NCBI RefSeq assembly: GCF_949628265.1
Contig: NC_088786.1
Coordinates: forward strand, 4,030,001 to 4,094,000
Direction of reading: 5' to 3'
Length of the DNA: 64,000 bases
Source: Cloeon dipterum
Taxonomy: Eukaryota > Arthropoda > Insecta > Ephemeroptera > Baetidae
Each line of letters opens with the position of its first letter. Positions within the stretch are counted from its first letter, which is position 1. A program made the position numbers and the translations under genes. Below, piece by piece: positions 36,580 through 52,649 of the stretch. The notes below the pieces were generated by a model, which had not been told where the DNA came from, made no database searches, and saw only the letters and a list, made by a program, of their open reading frames with translations.

Positions 36580-38384
36580 ATGCCTCCCTGCCTCGTACAA
36601 ACATCTTTCCTCATTGCAAGCCTCTTCATTGGTTGCGCAGCCGAGAATAAAATGGTCAGTAAATTTAGTGAAGCGATTCTTTTACAAATAAATCCTCTCG
36701 TTTGAAAATTTTGACAGTCGTTATCGATTTGCATGGTAAAGAGTCAGTATGCAAACTGTAGAATGAAAAAATAGCCGTTTCCTTCAGCTATGAAAGGAAA
36801 GCTGTCCAATTTTTTACTTCATTTTTTAAGCACGCATAAGAAAAAATACCGTTTTGAATTCTAATTCGAGATATTCATTAAACTCCTTAAATTGGCTATT
36901 TTTGCAAACCTGTTTCTACGATTCTAGCGAAGAGTAGCATGAATTTAAATTTTAATTGATATTTAAATTTTTGCTGCCGTCAGACTCGGGTATGCTAAAA
37001 TTGCTAAACCAAATTCACCAATTAAAAATAGTTTTAAAGTATTTTTTGAAGTCAAAAAATAATGATAATAATTATAATGAATTTGGGTTGCCTCATTTTT
37101 GCAGCGCTTGCCAACTATAACGGGGTTGCCAATTACCTGACTTAATGATTTTTAGGCCATACGCAAATCAAATCCAATAAAATTTTGGCAGTAAAAGCTA
37201 CCAATATTTTTCGTATTTTTTGTAATCCATAATTTAAAGCAGGTTACGTCCAATTCATCTTTACTGCCGCACTCGGCTCGAATTCTGGGAGGCACGACAG
37301 ATATCCTTGGTCAATTTCCTTTCTTGGTTTACATTGAATCATTGCTGAGAGACTTCGTCTCCACACAGTCCTGCGGGGGAGTGATTCTGAACGCGAATCA
37401 CGTCTTGACAGCAGCCCAATGTGTAGTATTGTAAATTATATTTTCAATATATAACCTTTTCTAGATGTTTAACTGACAGAATTTCCAATTTAGAGCGGCA
37501 TCCATAAAGATCGTTTCCGGGGTTATGGACCCTAAAGATGCAGCGGCCCAAATTTCAGTTGGTCGAGCGATTATTCACCCAAAGTACAGAAGGAATCTAC
37601 AAATACATGATGTTGCTATCGTCCGGCTGCTCCACCCAGTATTCCTTAGTACAGGTGAATCAAATTAACAGTCAATTAAAAATAAACAAAGTATTTTTTT
37701 AAACAAAATACAAAATAATCTTCTTGCTATGCTATATTAAGGGCATGCCCGTCAAATCAATTCGATATTTGATCCAATTTTTAAAACTCACTCTGATGCA
37801 AAGTAAATAAAAGCATGCACTCAGATTATGCTGAATATTAATTTAGCATTTCCAATTTTAATTAGGGCCTGTACGCTCTGTCAGGATATTGAAGAGAACA
37901 ACAGCAAAATTGGACAACTTAATTTTGACTACCGCTGGTTGGGGCCCAGCTGACGGGAGCACCACGATTCACACCACCGTTCGATCCGTGAATTTGATGC
38001 AACTACCTAAAAATATCTGCAATCAGCTAACGGCTCAGACATATATTGCGTATCCCGCAATGACTTCATGTTTAGACACCAAAGATGGCACCAAGGGATT
38101 TTGCTATGTGAGATTTTCATTTAGAAATATAAACTGCTATTTTCTGATCGCCGAGGATTAAACATTTTAAAAACAAAATAGATTTTAACTAAAATCCTTT
38201 TTCATTTTTGTTTTAGGGTGACGCTGGTGGTCCGGTAATGTATCATTTCCCTACAGAAGGCCAACCTACGTTGGTTGGAATTCTAAGCCAATATCAACAG
38301 TGCCCCGATTCTCTCCCGATGAGCTACACAAGGATTGGGCATTACTACTCATGGATTAAAAAGACAGTAAAATATCTGGATTAG
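36580..38384 (+). CDS. SPH-G: minimal serine protease homologue, no long propeptide
   Basis: Exons: 36580-36654, 37243-37430, 37494-37654, 37866-38107, 38217-38384, giving 277 residues. Exon 1 is a signal peptide (hydrophobic SFLIASLFIGCAA) ending phase 0. It joins directly to an exon that reaches the cut site HSAR|ILGG after 15 residues, so the acidic propeptide exons are absent. Here exons 6 and 7 are one exon, and the intron present in A-F is missing. SCGGVILN, TAAQC, HDVAIVRL, AGWGP and CYGDAGGP show the same His57 to Gln and Ser195 to Ala, but Gly193 is kept. An N-S-S sequon sits ten residues before the cut. An in-frame ATG at 36517 could add 21 residues, but the later ATG gives the better signal peptide. 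This is the most distant member and may resemble the ancestral form. A weak GTCAGT donor follows exon 1. Confidence 0.8.
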
Positions 38385-38399
38385 TAATAAATTGCTTGT

Positions 38400-41180
38400 T
38401 AAACCGTTGAAACCTAAGGTTCACGTAACAGTTAGATGTACGATTTTTTTATTAGATATACTGTATGTAGCGGTACAACAACGCGGTCCTGCTTTTTGTT
38501 GGAAGCCAACAATTGTCGGCGGTTTGAACTATTGTAATTTTGCATTATTGTTTAACAGCAGAAAGATGATTTTAAAATAAGAATTTAGTTTTCGTCCGTC
38601 AGCCACACGGTGCTGACGTGATTCGTTTAATTGTGCAGAACCCGATTCAAAGGGGTGAGTCCAACAGTCAGTTAGCAAAAGAATTTATCACTTATTATTG
38701 TAAACCATTTCAGTTCTTGTACTTGATTTAAGTATCCGATCGGATTTGCAACTGTAACCTAATACACCAACCAAATTTGTCAATCTGAATTCATCGGTCT
38801 TCATCATTTCAACCCTCTTCTGTCCCCCAAAGATATAAGAGATGTAAGAGTCACCCAATAATCAACATCAATTTAACACGCTGTAAATAAAAAGTCTGGC
38901 TTTCTTGTTATTGAGTTCTTTGCAATCATGTTGATCCTCCCGTTGATTTAGTTGGCACGAAAATGCTTTCGACCAATGATCAATACTTGGGCCGGGTAGG
39001 TTATTTTTCGTCATAAAGCCGCCTAAGTTCGCAGAGCCGCAGCCCTAACACGTCCCTTGTACCTTTCAAAGGAGCTTGTATGGTTGGCTCTCAGGCCAAA
39101 AGGTTTGAATAAAAATGCAAAATAATTTCGGACGCCAGTTTTGAGCGTAAATACTCCTGGTTATTTTATGTTTTGTTCATAAAATATCGTGTGCCATCTG
39201 TAGTTCCATATGAACCACCAAAATTTCGAGATTGTCTCTCCTGCCAAGAGCTATATTTTTGCCTTTTAAGTTAGTAATATGTGTAATGGAAAGATTTGCT
39301 GAGCAATTGTCCCTTTACTTTTGACTCACAGGGAAAAATATTTGATTTTTTTTAGAATTTCGGCCTTTGAAAAGCACATTCTCTCTTCTTAAGAGGCTCA
39401 TTTGACAAATATTAAAAAACCGTGCAGCTTTTCATCAAAACTTTGTTACTTCTGCAAAGAAGAGATAAATTACCGTTTTACCTTGAGTTTGGTAGGTGCA
39501 ATCGCAAATAATATAAAACTATTAAAATATGTTAGAGCATTTCATTGTGAGTTTTGATTGCTAACAAATAATATAGTCTGTTTGTCCGTTCGCTGTCTAG
39601 ATTCCCAGCAATATCTACATTATATTTCCTTTCCGCGTTAAGTTAATATTAAAAGTCACATTTTACAGTGACGTCTATGATATTGACGTTCTGTCACCCA
39701 CACTTGCTCGGAAAATGCATATTTCTGCTCGGTTTCTTATAACATTATGCTGCTTTTACTATGGAAAGATCTAAAAAAACGTTAAGCGGGATTCCAATCA
39801 TATTTCCCCGAATTTTTGTGAACAAAAAAAGAGTGTACATACGTTTTTTTGTTGTTAATTATTTCCCTCGAGGAAGGAGCGTAATAATTATATGGCTATA
39901 AACTACAGAGTTGACACCCGGCGGCTGAAAGTTGTGCGGCGAGTGCCGAGCTGGTCAGGTCTCTGACCGTCCTGTCCGGACATGCACACACGTGACTCAT
40001 ATCGGGTGGATTTATTCGGTGCGTATGCAAATTCGGCGGAATGCGCAACCACAATTCGCTCCGGCGGCATACGCGCAACTAATTCCTAACCTTCGCCCCT
40101 ATTCCCTAACACACGCAGCTTTTCGTTTTACACTCCGAAGCACACAATCAATCAGCCAAAAGCCACAAATTTAATGCAGTCGGCCCCGCCACAGATCACG
40201 GAAAATTATTTCTCAAATACGAATATGAGCGCTAGAAGAATTTAAAGGCATCCCTCGGTGTGAATATTCATGAAATGACTCTGTTAATTACGCGCTGTGA
40301 TATTGCACATTTGAATTTTAAATGCAAAAAAATAATGGATGGTGCAAAATGTTTTGTAGATTTTTACAGCATTCCTAATTAGCTGAAAATTCCCAAAGCT
40401 GGGAGTTTTTCAGATGGTTTTTTTCTGGGAGCGAATGATTTTTGTTAATAGTTTTAAAATGATCCAATCAAATTCTTAATAGTATAATGATTTTACTCTA
40501 CTGCTCCCCCTGTTTAAGTATTTGTAAGCAGTTCAAATGTAGCAGTGTGACGCGTCTATTATCAATCCACCACTCTTTTCCTATTTTCAGTTAAGGCAAA
40601 AAATGAAAAACTGCGTGGACGAGCGGCAGAGCGCTGGAGCAGCAAAATGAGGCCCTCGAAATGTAGGTCACGTAGTAGCCGCGGCAATGACCGTCCATCG
40701 GCGGACCACAAAAGGTCTGCATCTCCACCGAGTGTGAGCATTTCAGCGGTTTTCGTGTTTCATACTTCTCGCCCCTGAACGACTTTTATTGTTAATTGCA
40801 TGGCCGCTTGAGTGAAGGGATTGCAGGGGCGCCACGTTTTTTTCGCTGACTCCTGGCATCGCGAGAGATGCAAAAATATGCATACACACCCTTTTGTATT
40901 GTCTCTCTGCTTTATTGATTTATATCCAAGAGCGTTTGTGTGTTACATATAAACCACTTAAACAATAAGGATCTATTTTTAGAATTATTAATTTCTATAT
41001 ACGTTCATGTGACCTGTCGAATAGTAGCATCAATGGCCATGAAACAATACAAAATATGTTTCTTGCGATTCAACATGTAACATAATATGGCGTTCTAGAT
41101 TCATTTGAAACGAATATATCTGCCCAATAAAAGTTTAGCTATATTTATTCAATATTTTTTAAATATCGAGATATGATCCT
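38400..41180. other. non-coding stretch between the SPH array and the lectin gene
   Basis: No gene found. A GC-richer patch at about 39890-40200 holds short frames on both strands with no domain. 40590-40740 is another GC-richer patch. Neither has convincing splice structure. Confidence 0.6.
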
Positions 41181-41186
41181 AAGTTT

Positions 41187-42414
41187 TTACTTAGTTCTTT
41201 TTATTTGAGTCGGTTCATTGGAGGATGTTCCATTTTGCACTATGCAGGCCGTTGGAAAGCTGCAAACAAACCGTTTGGCAAGTGCGCAATCAGACCTCAT
41301 CCAGTCAGTGTCTTCAACATCATTTCTCTCCACGATCCTAATAATTTTTTAAGTCATTGTGCTGCTATATTTAAATGTACGGGCTAAATTAATTGACCTT
41401 AACTCTCCGCAATCACCCTTATCAGCGGCATTCACAAATTTGATGCTGGTCTTGTCAAAATCGAATCCGGCAACCACCCAGTAGAATCGGTTGTCCTGTG
41501 CCAAATCAGTAGCTCCAACCCAAAAACCTTCGCCGTCTTGACCTTTAGAAGCATTCAAATAATGATAGGAATTGTTTTTTCTCGTCAACTCATAACACGA
41601 TCACGCCGTCTACAATACTTGTTTCATTACTGTTGCAAAGTCATTAAATTATTATTGTTAGTTACAAACATTTAATTGAAAACACGTCTCCCTTTCTAAT
41701 GACTTAGTTTTTGTGGTTGTCTGCGAATCATTTAAAAAAATCCAAACCTACCTTAAGTAGAGACCCGTGTAGTGCCAATAGAGTGAGGCGTAAACACGAA
41801 CCCGTCAAAGACCAAATGCACACTGGTCTCTGAAGGGATGAAACTCTGTTCATCAAATTGGCTGTCTAATTAGAGCAGTAATTAATGGGAGGGCAGAAAA
41901 ATACACCCCATCGGCAACTTCTGGTCCAGCCAGCCAATCAACTACAGAATGGTACACAGACCTTTTCATTCTTCCTCACTAATTGGGATCGGATTTCACC
42001 TGACAATGCACAGTAATGAACCAGCCTTTGTAGACTCGCAGCAGTTCAAATACGAGAGGCAAAAAAGAGACAGTATGAATTATGATGTTATTGTCCGACC
42101 ACATTTAGAAATTGAAATTAATCAATTAAATTCTATTCGCTCACTCTCAGATTTTGAAATGTAGCGGAAATGACACGAAGAACAATTTTTACCGTGCTTA
42201 ATGATGATACGCGTTAGTGCTCCTTCAACTTGCGAGTTTAAAATCGGCACTAGATTCATGTTGTACCTCCGGCAAAAGCTGTAAGCTTGGTACCAAGACT
42301 GTAAAAACAAAGTAACAGCACCTATGTATTTGAAGCTGTTGTTATAATATATTCACACCATCGCCATTTTTGAGATATACATCCGCGTTGAGGCGACCCG
42401 CAGCAGCCGCATGT
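41187..42414 (-). CDS. C-type lectin-domain protein, 5' end unresolved
   Basis: Exons, reading on the minus strand: 42414-42359 (less sure), 42298-42193, 41542-41398, 41337-41187 (stop). Phases agree (exit 0, 1, 2). Exon 2 gives SWYQAYSFCRRYNMNLVPI, the usual start of an insect C-type lectin domain. Exon 3 gives GFWVGATDLAQDNRFYWV and DCGEL. The last exon gives DTDWMRSDCALAKRFVC and a tail of 23 residues. The four expected cysteines are present. The EPN or QPD sugar motif and the WND motif are absent, so calcium-dependent sugar binding is doubtful. The first listed exon gives MYISK before SWYQ. Signal-peptide exons should lie further upstream, perhaps in 42420-42860, but I cannot fix them. 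Likely secreted or membrane-tethered; ligand unknown. Confidence 0.7.
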
Positions 42415-42419
42415 CTTTC

Positions 42420-43950
42420 ACTAAGTAAGGTAATTATCTGAGTTAACCACGTGCCAAAAAAAGAATAGAGGAAAAATAGGTAATTGCACTACAATAATAT
42501 TACTCATTGCAGCAGTACCTTTTCTCTCGCATAATTTTGTTATCTATATCATTAGTTATTAATTATTTAAACCCTTTGTGGAAAAATAAAACTCTTTACA
42601 GTATTGTTATTTTCCTTGGTGGTTGAGCTTGGAAAAATGTTGAAGCACTTTGCGTAGCATTCAAACTCGTTTCGATTGACGTCCTCATCTATTCTCAAAA
42701 GTATGCAATTAATTGTTAAAACCAAACCTAGTTTTACCAGAATCCTCCGGCAACGACGGAATTTCCCAAGGCATTTGTGCTCTGATCTGAAGCATGTCAT
42801 ATGAAATTTGAGATTACAACCCCTCTAATATCGTGCGATTTGTTACCATTGTCAAAGAGCTAAAGAGCAAACATAGCAGAATCCTCATTTTGCCAGCAGG
42901 AGCCACGTTAGCGCATCCGCCCGCACTCTCACATTCCCGAATTTTCATATCCGCAGCGAGGAAACGGAGCTCTCGCCAGAGGGAGCCCCTCTACAATATA
43001 CCAGAGTGCCCAACACGATTGATCCCCTTGGCGCTATCGCGTATGCAACATGCGGAGCATCCAAGCATCACGGTTGCATAATTTACAGAGACTGAGGGGC
43101 CACCCTGGTCAGCTAATGCCATTGCAGTAGATTTGAAAATAATATCCAACAAATAATGTAAAGAGCTAATTTTTTAACTCTTCTCCGCTCGAACAATAGA
43201 CAATAGCAATATTTTTACTTTATATCTTTGTTTTAAAGTTTTTTTTAATGTTTCAATAATTAGTCGTTCCTTCAAAATAAATCACGACAACCTATCATCA
43301 TTGTGTGTTAATTTCAAAGCATGAACTGTCCCTTCAGATATTTCTAAAATTAAAATGAAAATCTTGAACGTTATGAAAGATTTCTATGATTTATAAGAAG
43401 CTGGTTGCCTTACTTGCTTAGTAGTAAATTAATTGGAAAAACTTAAAGAAAAAGAATAAATAAGGTTTGAAACCTTTGCTTCAATGTAAGTGGTCAGAAA
43501 TGAGAGTCATTAATAATGCACAACAAGAGTTTTATTTAATTAGTGGTACATTTCAACAGAATCAGCAGTTAACATTTGGCTAGACCATACATACACCACT
43601 TTACTAACTGGATTTCTAAATTATTTTCCACATTCCTAGACTTGTCTTTCAAAACAAAATTTCAAGAAATATATATTTGTTCAACATAGTATTAACGAAA
43701 ATAAAATTATGTATTCGCGATCACATTGCTGGAATGGTTCTCATAATCAACATTTACTCACAGTAATAGGTATTGTACAATTTATATTCAATATATTCAA
43801 CATTGGGAATCTTGATATAGTTTACAATTTATTTACAGAATTTGGCAGATGGCACCAAATTTGAATATCTGTTTTTTCCACTCAAGTACTTAGCAAGATA
43901 AAGAAATTAACATTCTACACCAAATACTGATGGATGATAGAAAACTAATT
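42420..43950. other. possible 5' part of the lectin gene, then spacer
   Basis: 42600-42800 (minus) holds a Cys-containing frame (ECYAKCFNIF) with plausible splice sites that may belong to the lectin gene, but phases do not settle it. 42880-43080 is GC-richer with an unsupported plus-strand frame. 43150-43950 is AT-rich and probably includes the 3' UTR of the V-ATPase gene. Confidence 0.45.
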
Positions 43951-43958
43951 AAGACAGT

Positions 43959-46900
43959 TTATGCCTTGACTCCGCCCGACTGTCCTTGTTCTTTCTCCAA
44001 TTGTTTGCCGAGATATTCCCTAAAAATTGTTGACTTTTAGAATTAAACTGAACAAAAAACTAATGGAATAATATTAAAATGTTCATACAATGTCAGTGGC
44101 GATGCTAATTAAATGTCTTGCTAAAATATTAAATGAGATGGTTCTAGCTACTGCAGCGAGCAAAGAAAAGGGTTTTTAAACTTACCAGTTGTGAACCATC
44201 AATTTTTGGACAGCCAGGAGGGCTTCGTAGCGAACATTGTAGTCCTCGTGGCCGAGAAGCTGCATCACAAGCTGCTTTGCACCCAGCTGCTCAATAATGC
44301 TGAAAATTAAAGCACATTATATTAGCTTGTGTTAGGTGTACAGGTAGCACCTACTTTTTGCCTCTGGGATAGTGTCTGACGTATTCGCCGATGTCAAAGC
44401 TCGCCACGCTGAGCTTCAGTGGATCGCGGCTCGTTTCGAGGATTTTGATCAAAATGTGCAGAAGCTCATAATTCTTTTCATTAAGGCGACCAGCATTCTC
44501 ACGCCAGAACTTGGCAGACTTGTGCACAGGGCTCCACTCAAGCCTTCCAGACTTGAGTTCGGTTGCGTATTCATCAAAGGAACTATAGATAAATTAAATA
44601 GTGAGATTGAATGATTTTTTGGAGGACTCAGCCGCAAGATTAAAGGCTGCGGCTGGAGGGACCGGCTAAGCCTAGCGGCGGCTGCCGTGACTAAAAATTT
44701 GCCGGCTGGCGCAGCGCAGTGCGGTTGGCTGAGACATCTACTTAAAAAAAAAAAAAATACCTGAGATCCTGAACAGAGTTATGCAGCTTCTCGTTTAGGA
44801 ACTCAATGTCGCTCTGGATGTCTTCGTCGTCGAATTTGCGCTGTTCCAGAATGCTGAGTTGCTTGAGCACTTTGCAATGCACCATAGCAACGCAGTTTTC
44901 CTTTGAGATGGCATTGTCTTCGGGCTTCTCAATCAAATTCTAAATTAAGCAGATTAAGTTTTCATGTTAGCATAAGAAATTTTGGCATTATTTTACCCTG
45001 TACACAGCAAGAATGATGCGAGTGACCTTTTCTTTCACCGAATCGCTCAGAATATCAGCCAGGATCGGGATAACATTGTATCTGTCAAACAAAAATCAAG
45101 GTTATGTGTGAAAAAAGCGAGGAAGGTTCTTGCAGACTAGAAGGTGCGTTCTTCAGGAGCAAATTTTTTTTCTCCAGAAAATATTTCCTTTTACCGGAAT
45201 GTCCTGGTGGCCCTATCAAGTATTTTTCCCGGGGATTCCCGATCCCAATTCCTTCCGTTCCCGTTATCATTATTGCTGCAAAAATTTTAAAAATCAAAAG
45301 TAGATACCGTGTGTTTTTAAATTTATTCAAAGCTCGCATATTTACAAATACAAACGTACAATACTATTATTCTGTGTTGTTGAAGTTAAACACTATATAC
45401 TTAAGGTTGAAAGATTAAATATTCACAAAGGCATTTTTACTGGGCCACGTTAACTGTTACGTAATGAAAGTCGATTTTGTATCAGTGAGATTACCAAACA
45501 AAACAACCTAAAAATTGCATTATTGCAGGAACTCTCGATTTTAAAATTGCAAGAGCCAAGAACCAGAGCGGATAACACAACATGTTAATGAAAGAAAGTT
45601 CTGTGACATTTTTAGTTAAGTGAATGATAAAAAAGATATATTATAGCATTAACTTCTCAAATTGAGGTTAACCCTGTAAATAAAGTTACCAAACCTAAAT
45701 GTCGTAAAATAGCAAAACCCTCCTCACAATTATTTTGAATTATTTCAGGAAAATTGAAAGTGAGTTGTGAATATAAAATTTGACTTTGTTCCCATGAATT
45801 CCCGCTCCCATCTCGACCATGGCTCCCTGTTAGCAATTTATCTCCTGAAAATACCGGGATTCCCGAGCAATTTGCGTCCCGGCGAACGCACCAATCATGC
45901 TTTTAAGTTTAAACAATTGTCGACTAGCTCCTAATGAATAAATGAACAAAATTAACAAGAAAATAAGATCGTATAAATATAATAATTATCAGTTTTCAGT
46001 CTTAAATTAAAAATATCAAACAGTCAAAATACATTTTTACCAGAATTTTTTTAATGACGTTGAAATTTTGTTACCTGTTCATGCGTCCGGCCATTTCAGG
46101 GTTGAAAGTCAGGACCCAGAGGCAGAAGATAAGCTGGTACTGGATCTGGAAGTTCTGCCGGGAGGAGAGGACTGAAAGCAGGGTGGTGACGCCGTCGACG
46201 GCGATGAAAGCCTTGCGGTATTCATCGTGGCGCAGCAGCATTTGCAGGCACCTGGCCACGCTCTGGATGTAATCATTGCCCTGCAAATGGAATCATGTTA
46301 GCTGCTTTTTAACGATGGGATGGAGCAATAATTAAAATTAATATCTGAAATTCTTCAATTGGACTAGCTAGGGGACTATTCTATAGCAAACCAAGGTTAT
46401 TTCATAGCCAACTGCATCATGGCTAATGTGATCGTCGCTGGAAGGAGCAAGGTTGATGTTGTCAGCAGACTCGATCAATTCCGAAACATTGTCAGTCTGG
46501 TTAAAAATAAATGGGATTAGAAAATAATGCTTGAATTTTGTAACATTTACTCCAATGTTAGTTACACCGGCACTAAATAGAAACGATTGGCATGCAAGGC
46601 GCTAATTATGATAAAAGATTTTCTGTAAAAGGTTTTTAAGGCTACAATAGAGTTCCTGCACTACGACAGCTCGAAACAACACCTAGATAGATCAGAAATA
46701 CATAACATAATATTCATCTACACCCTGAAAGTGGAAAAAACATGCAATATATAAATCCACTACCCAAGCAAGTTCCCTTAAATTTCACAGCGATTATCAA
46801 TTTACCTGTTTCTGGAGTTCATCTTTCAGCCAGGTGAGGTAGAACTGCAGGTCTGAACGCTCCATTGGCTCGACGCTCCAACAGGCCAGCTTGGCAACAA

Positions 46901-47964
46901 TCCTGGACGTCATGTTGACAATGAAGCCATCAGGCCTGTTCAGCATGTTGAGGAAAGGGCTCCACAGGGACTCCCTTTTGCGGGCAGAGTGCTCTCTGAA
47001 GATTTCGACACGGCTTCGATCCTCCTGAACATTAGAATTTAAATTGATAGGTTTCCTTTGGCGCAGCCGTTGCTTTGACTTTTAAAATAACAATTTCTAT
47101 GAAATAATCAAGAGGTGAAAGACAAAACTGTGCAGTAGACCTTGTAGTAGAAAAGTAACAGATCTGCTTCAGCCAGCCACAAGGGTAAAATATCGATTTT
47201 GAGGCGGATTTTTACTCAAGAAACATTGGCTCCAAGATGTTATGGCTTTAAATTGAGCAATATTTAAGTACTATACATTTTTAATATCTAAATTCTAAGA
47301 GAGGACAATTTTTAACTAATATTTTCAAGTACTAATTATTATTAATAATAAGAAACATGTTTGGGACAATCATCTCAAAAACTGTTTGGTTTTACCTGCA
47401 GAAGATCGTCCAGCATGACAAGAATGTACTGGATGGTAGTATCCTTGGAAACATGTCCCAGGAGGCTGAGGAAGGTCTTGGCGCACTGACCGCGCTGGCT
47501 CTTAAGAAGTTCCTCTCGGGCCCTGCCATCAGTTGCGTTGTCCAGGGCGACGATGAACGTGTAATCTTCGTTTGAAATCATCTGGGACCTGATATGCATA
47601 GATATGTAGTGATATAAGGGTGAAAAGACTGGCATACTGTTGGTAGGATTGCCAATTTACTCGCTGCTGCCGGATTTCGGATGCCTGCTGTTGCAGGACA
47701 CTCGTCGCGGCCAACATGTCTAGAAATTGGGAGAAAAAGAAAATTACAATACATACGCAGCTATTATTGCTGACTGAACTTTTGCATTTGAAATATGTGC
47801 GAAAAGATTAGAATAATACTGTTAATTGAAATATAGCACATTCTTGTGACATATGTAGCTGCTGGAGCATCAGCGTATGTTAACAGATGGACACACAATT
47901 TACCGATTTTCTCGTCGGGAAGAGACGGGATCTTGCCTCTTTCGTTTTGCTGATTAGACGACAT
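43959..47964 (-). CDS. VhaSFD: V-type proton ATPase subunit H
   Basis: Eleven exons on the minus strand: 47964-47904, 47719-47638, 47588-47396, 47024-46806, 46496-46392, 46280-46075, 45081-44997, 44939-44761, 44582-44355, 44299-44186, 44019-43959. Phases agree throughout. With exon 5 the product is 510 residues; without it 475, close to the usual 470-483. Family hallmarks are [92 protein letters not shown] and [18 protein letters not shown]. Subunit H is a cytosolic V1 part with a HEAT/ARM-like fold that bridges V1 and Vo and is needed for proton pumping and for silencing free V1. Exon 5 (35 codons, phase 0 both ends, weak GTTTGC donor) sits where vertebrate SFD alpha/beta isoforms differ, so it may be optional. 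No transposon breaks the gene. Confidence 0.95.
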
Positions 47965-47965
47965 C

Positions 47966-49160
47966 TCGACTCGTCACTCACAGCAACACACTTCACAATC
48001 ACGCTTCTAATTTTTTAGTATTGCCGAAAAACGGAATATCTCTTCTGACGATTGATTTTCTGTGGCTAGCAGCTGAAAAGGGGGCTGGGCGAAGTGTGAC
48101 TGCTGCGTGACTTTTAGCCAACATAACGCAGTCGCAGTGTGTCCCAATCTTCAAGTTACCAACATACCAAAATTTACTCCTCTGGTCCTCTGTCAAAAAC
48201 CACTGACTAAGATTCTGTGCAGTTCTGTGTTCTCTCTGTCGTGATGTTGTCTGGCGAAGTTGGATTCATCTATTATGTAACGGAATAATAATAAAATGTG
48301 ACGGTGTCTTGGTTACCAAAAATTCTTGTTTTTTTGTTTATTTTAAAATTATTCTAGTCTATTCTCTCGTCTTCTTGATAGTTCGTCAATCTATTTTAAT
48401 TCGAAAAATCCCCCTTTTGCGGTTAAAATTCTTCTTAACTTAAAAAATGTTCAAAATAGATTATGTAAAGATGAAAGCGAAATGAATATGAGAGGTCGTA
48501 ACTATTTATTAAATTTAAATTGATTTATTTTGCATTAGCTATTTTTATAAAGTAGGAAAATTATACAAAAAAATTCAGATTTATAAAATAATAATTTTTG
48601 AGATATTTATGATATTTATATTGGTTGTGAGTAGAATAAGGTTTGATGAAAATTAAGCACAATACTAATATATTATAATTAATAATTATTATTATAATTA
48701 CTATTTTTTCCAAAAATCGAAATAATTAAACTACATATATATTATATCATACATTATACGGTTTATCATTTTGTAGAAAAATCAGAATAAATAATAAGAT
48801 AAATAAATTATAAGATAAATAAATTATTTATCTTATATGTATTGCTTTTTGCTTTGCTTTTTATTTTTATAGGATTCGCGCCATGCAAAAGTAAGTTCTA
48901 GCAATTTTGTGATACAATTGGCCATCGTTGAAGAATCTCGGCCAATGAGCATCAAGAAATTTTCTCGAGACGGCTGTGTGTTTGTCTGCTTTGTGGGTCA
49001 AGAGACGACAAAGCGGTCAAATCTCGGTCCGAAAGGAGCACGCAAGCTTACGTTCACCGTTACGTTTCACCCAACGCACGGAGCTCGGTGTGAAATTTTC
49101 CTTTTGCACATCGCAAGTGTTTGCCTTCTGGGTTAGACCAAAATTCGTGTTCGCCTTGTG
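47966..49160. other. divergent intergenic region between V-ATPase H and CCDC85-like
   Basis: Holds the 5' region of the V-ATPase gene (minus) and the upstream region of the CCDC85-like gene (plus). 48300-48860 is extremely AT-rich with several short direct repeats (AAATAAATTATAAGATAAAT). No gene is supported. Confidence 0.65.
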
Positions 49161-49166
49161 CATCGC

Positions 49167-49200
49167 TATAAAATCACGACCACTGCACTGATTTGAGCTC
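49167..49200 (+). promoter_or_regulatory. TATA box and putative start of the CCDC85-like gene
   Basis: TATAAAA at 49167-49173, followed about 28 bp later by CACTGATTTGA, an acceptable initiator. The ATG lies about 115 bp beyond, after a tiny upstream frame starting at 49293 (ATGCCCGCCGCCAGGTGA) that overlaps the real start. Confidence 0.5.
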
Positions 49201-49310
49201 CAATCTGCGCCATATTGGACTACCTGTTGATGTTTGGCATTTAAAGCAGGTGCGAAAATCAGGTTTTACGCACGAGTCGCCATCGGGAGACCCATGCCCG
49301 CCGCCAGGTG

Positions 49311-52644
<3,334 letters not shown>

Positions 52645-52649
52645 ATATC

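Noticed and set aside
13509-38384. Reading the array as active digestive or immune proteases
   Set aside because: All seven copies lack His57 and Ser195, so protease activity is not supported.
45104-45418. 104-codon plus-strand frame in a V-ATPase intron
   Set aside because: Lies wholly in intron 6, overlaps an equally open minus-strand frame and has no domain.
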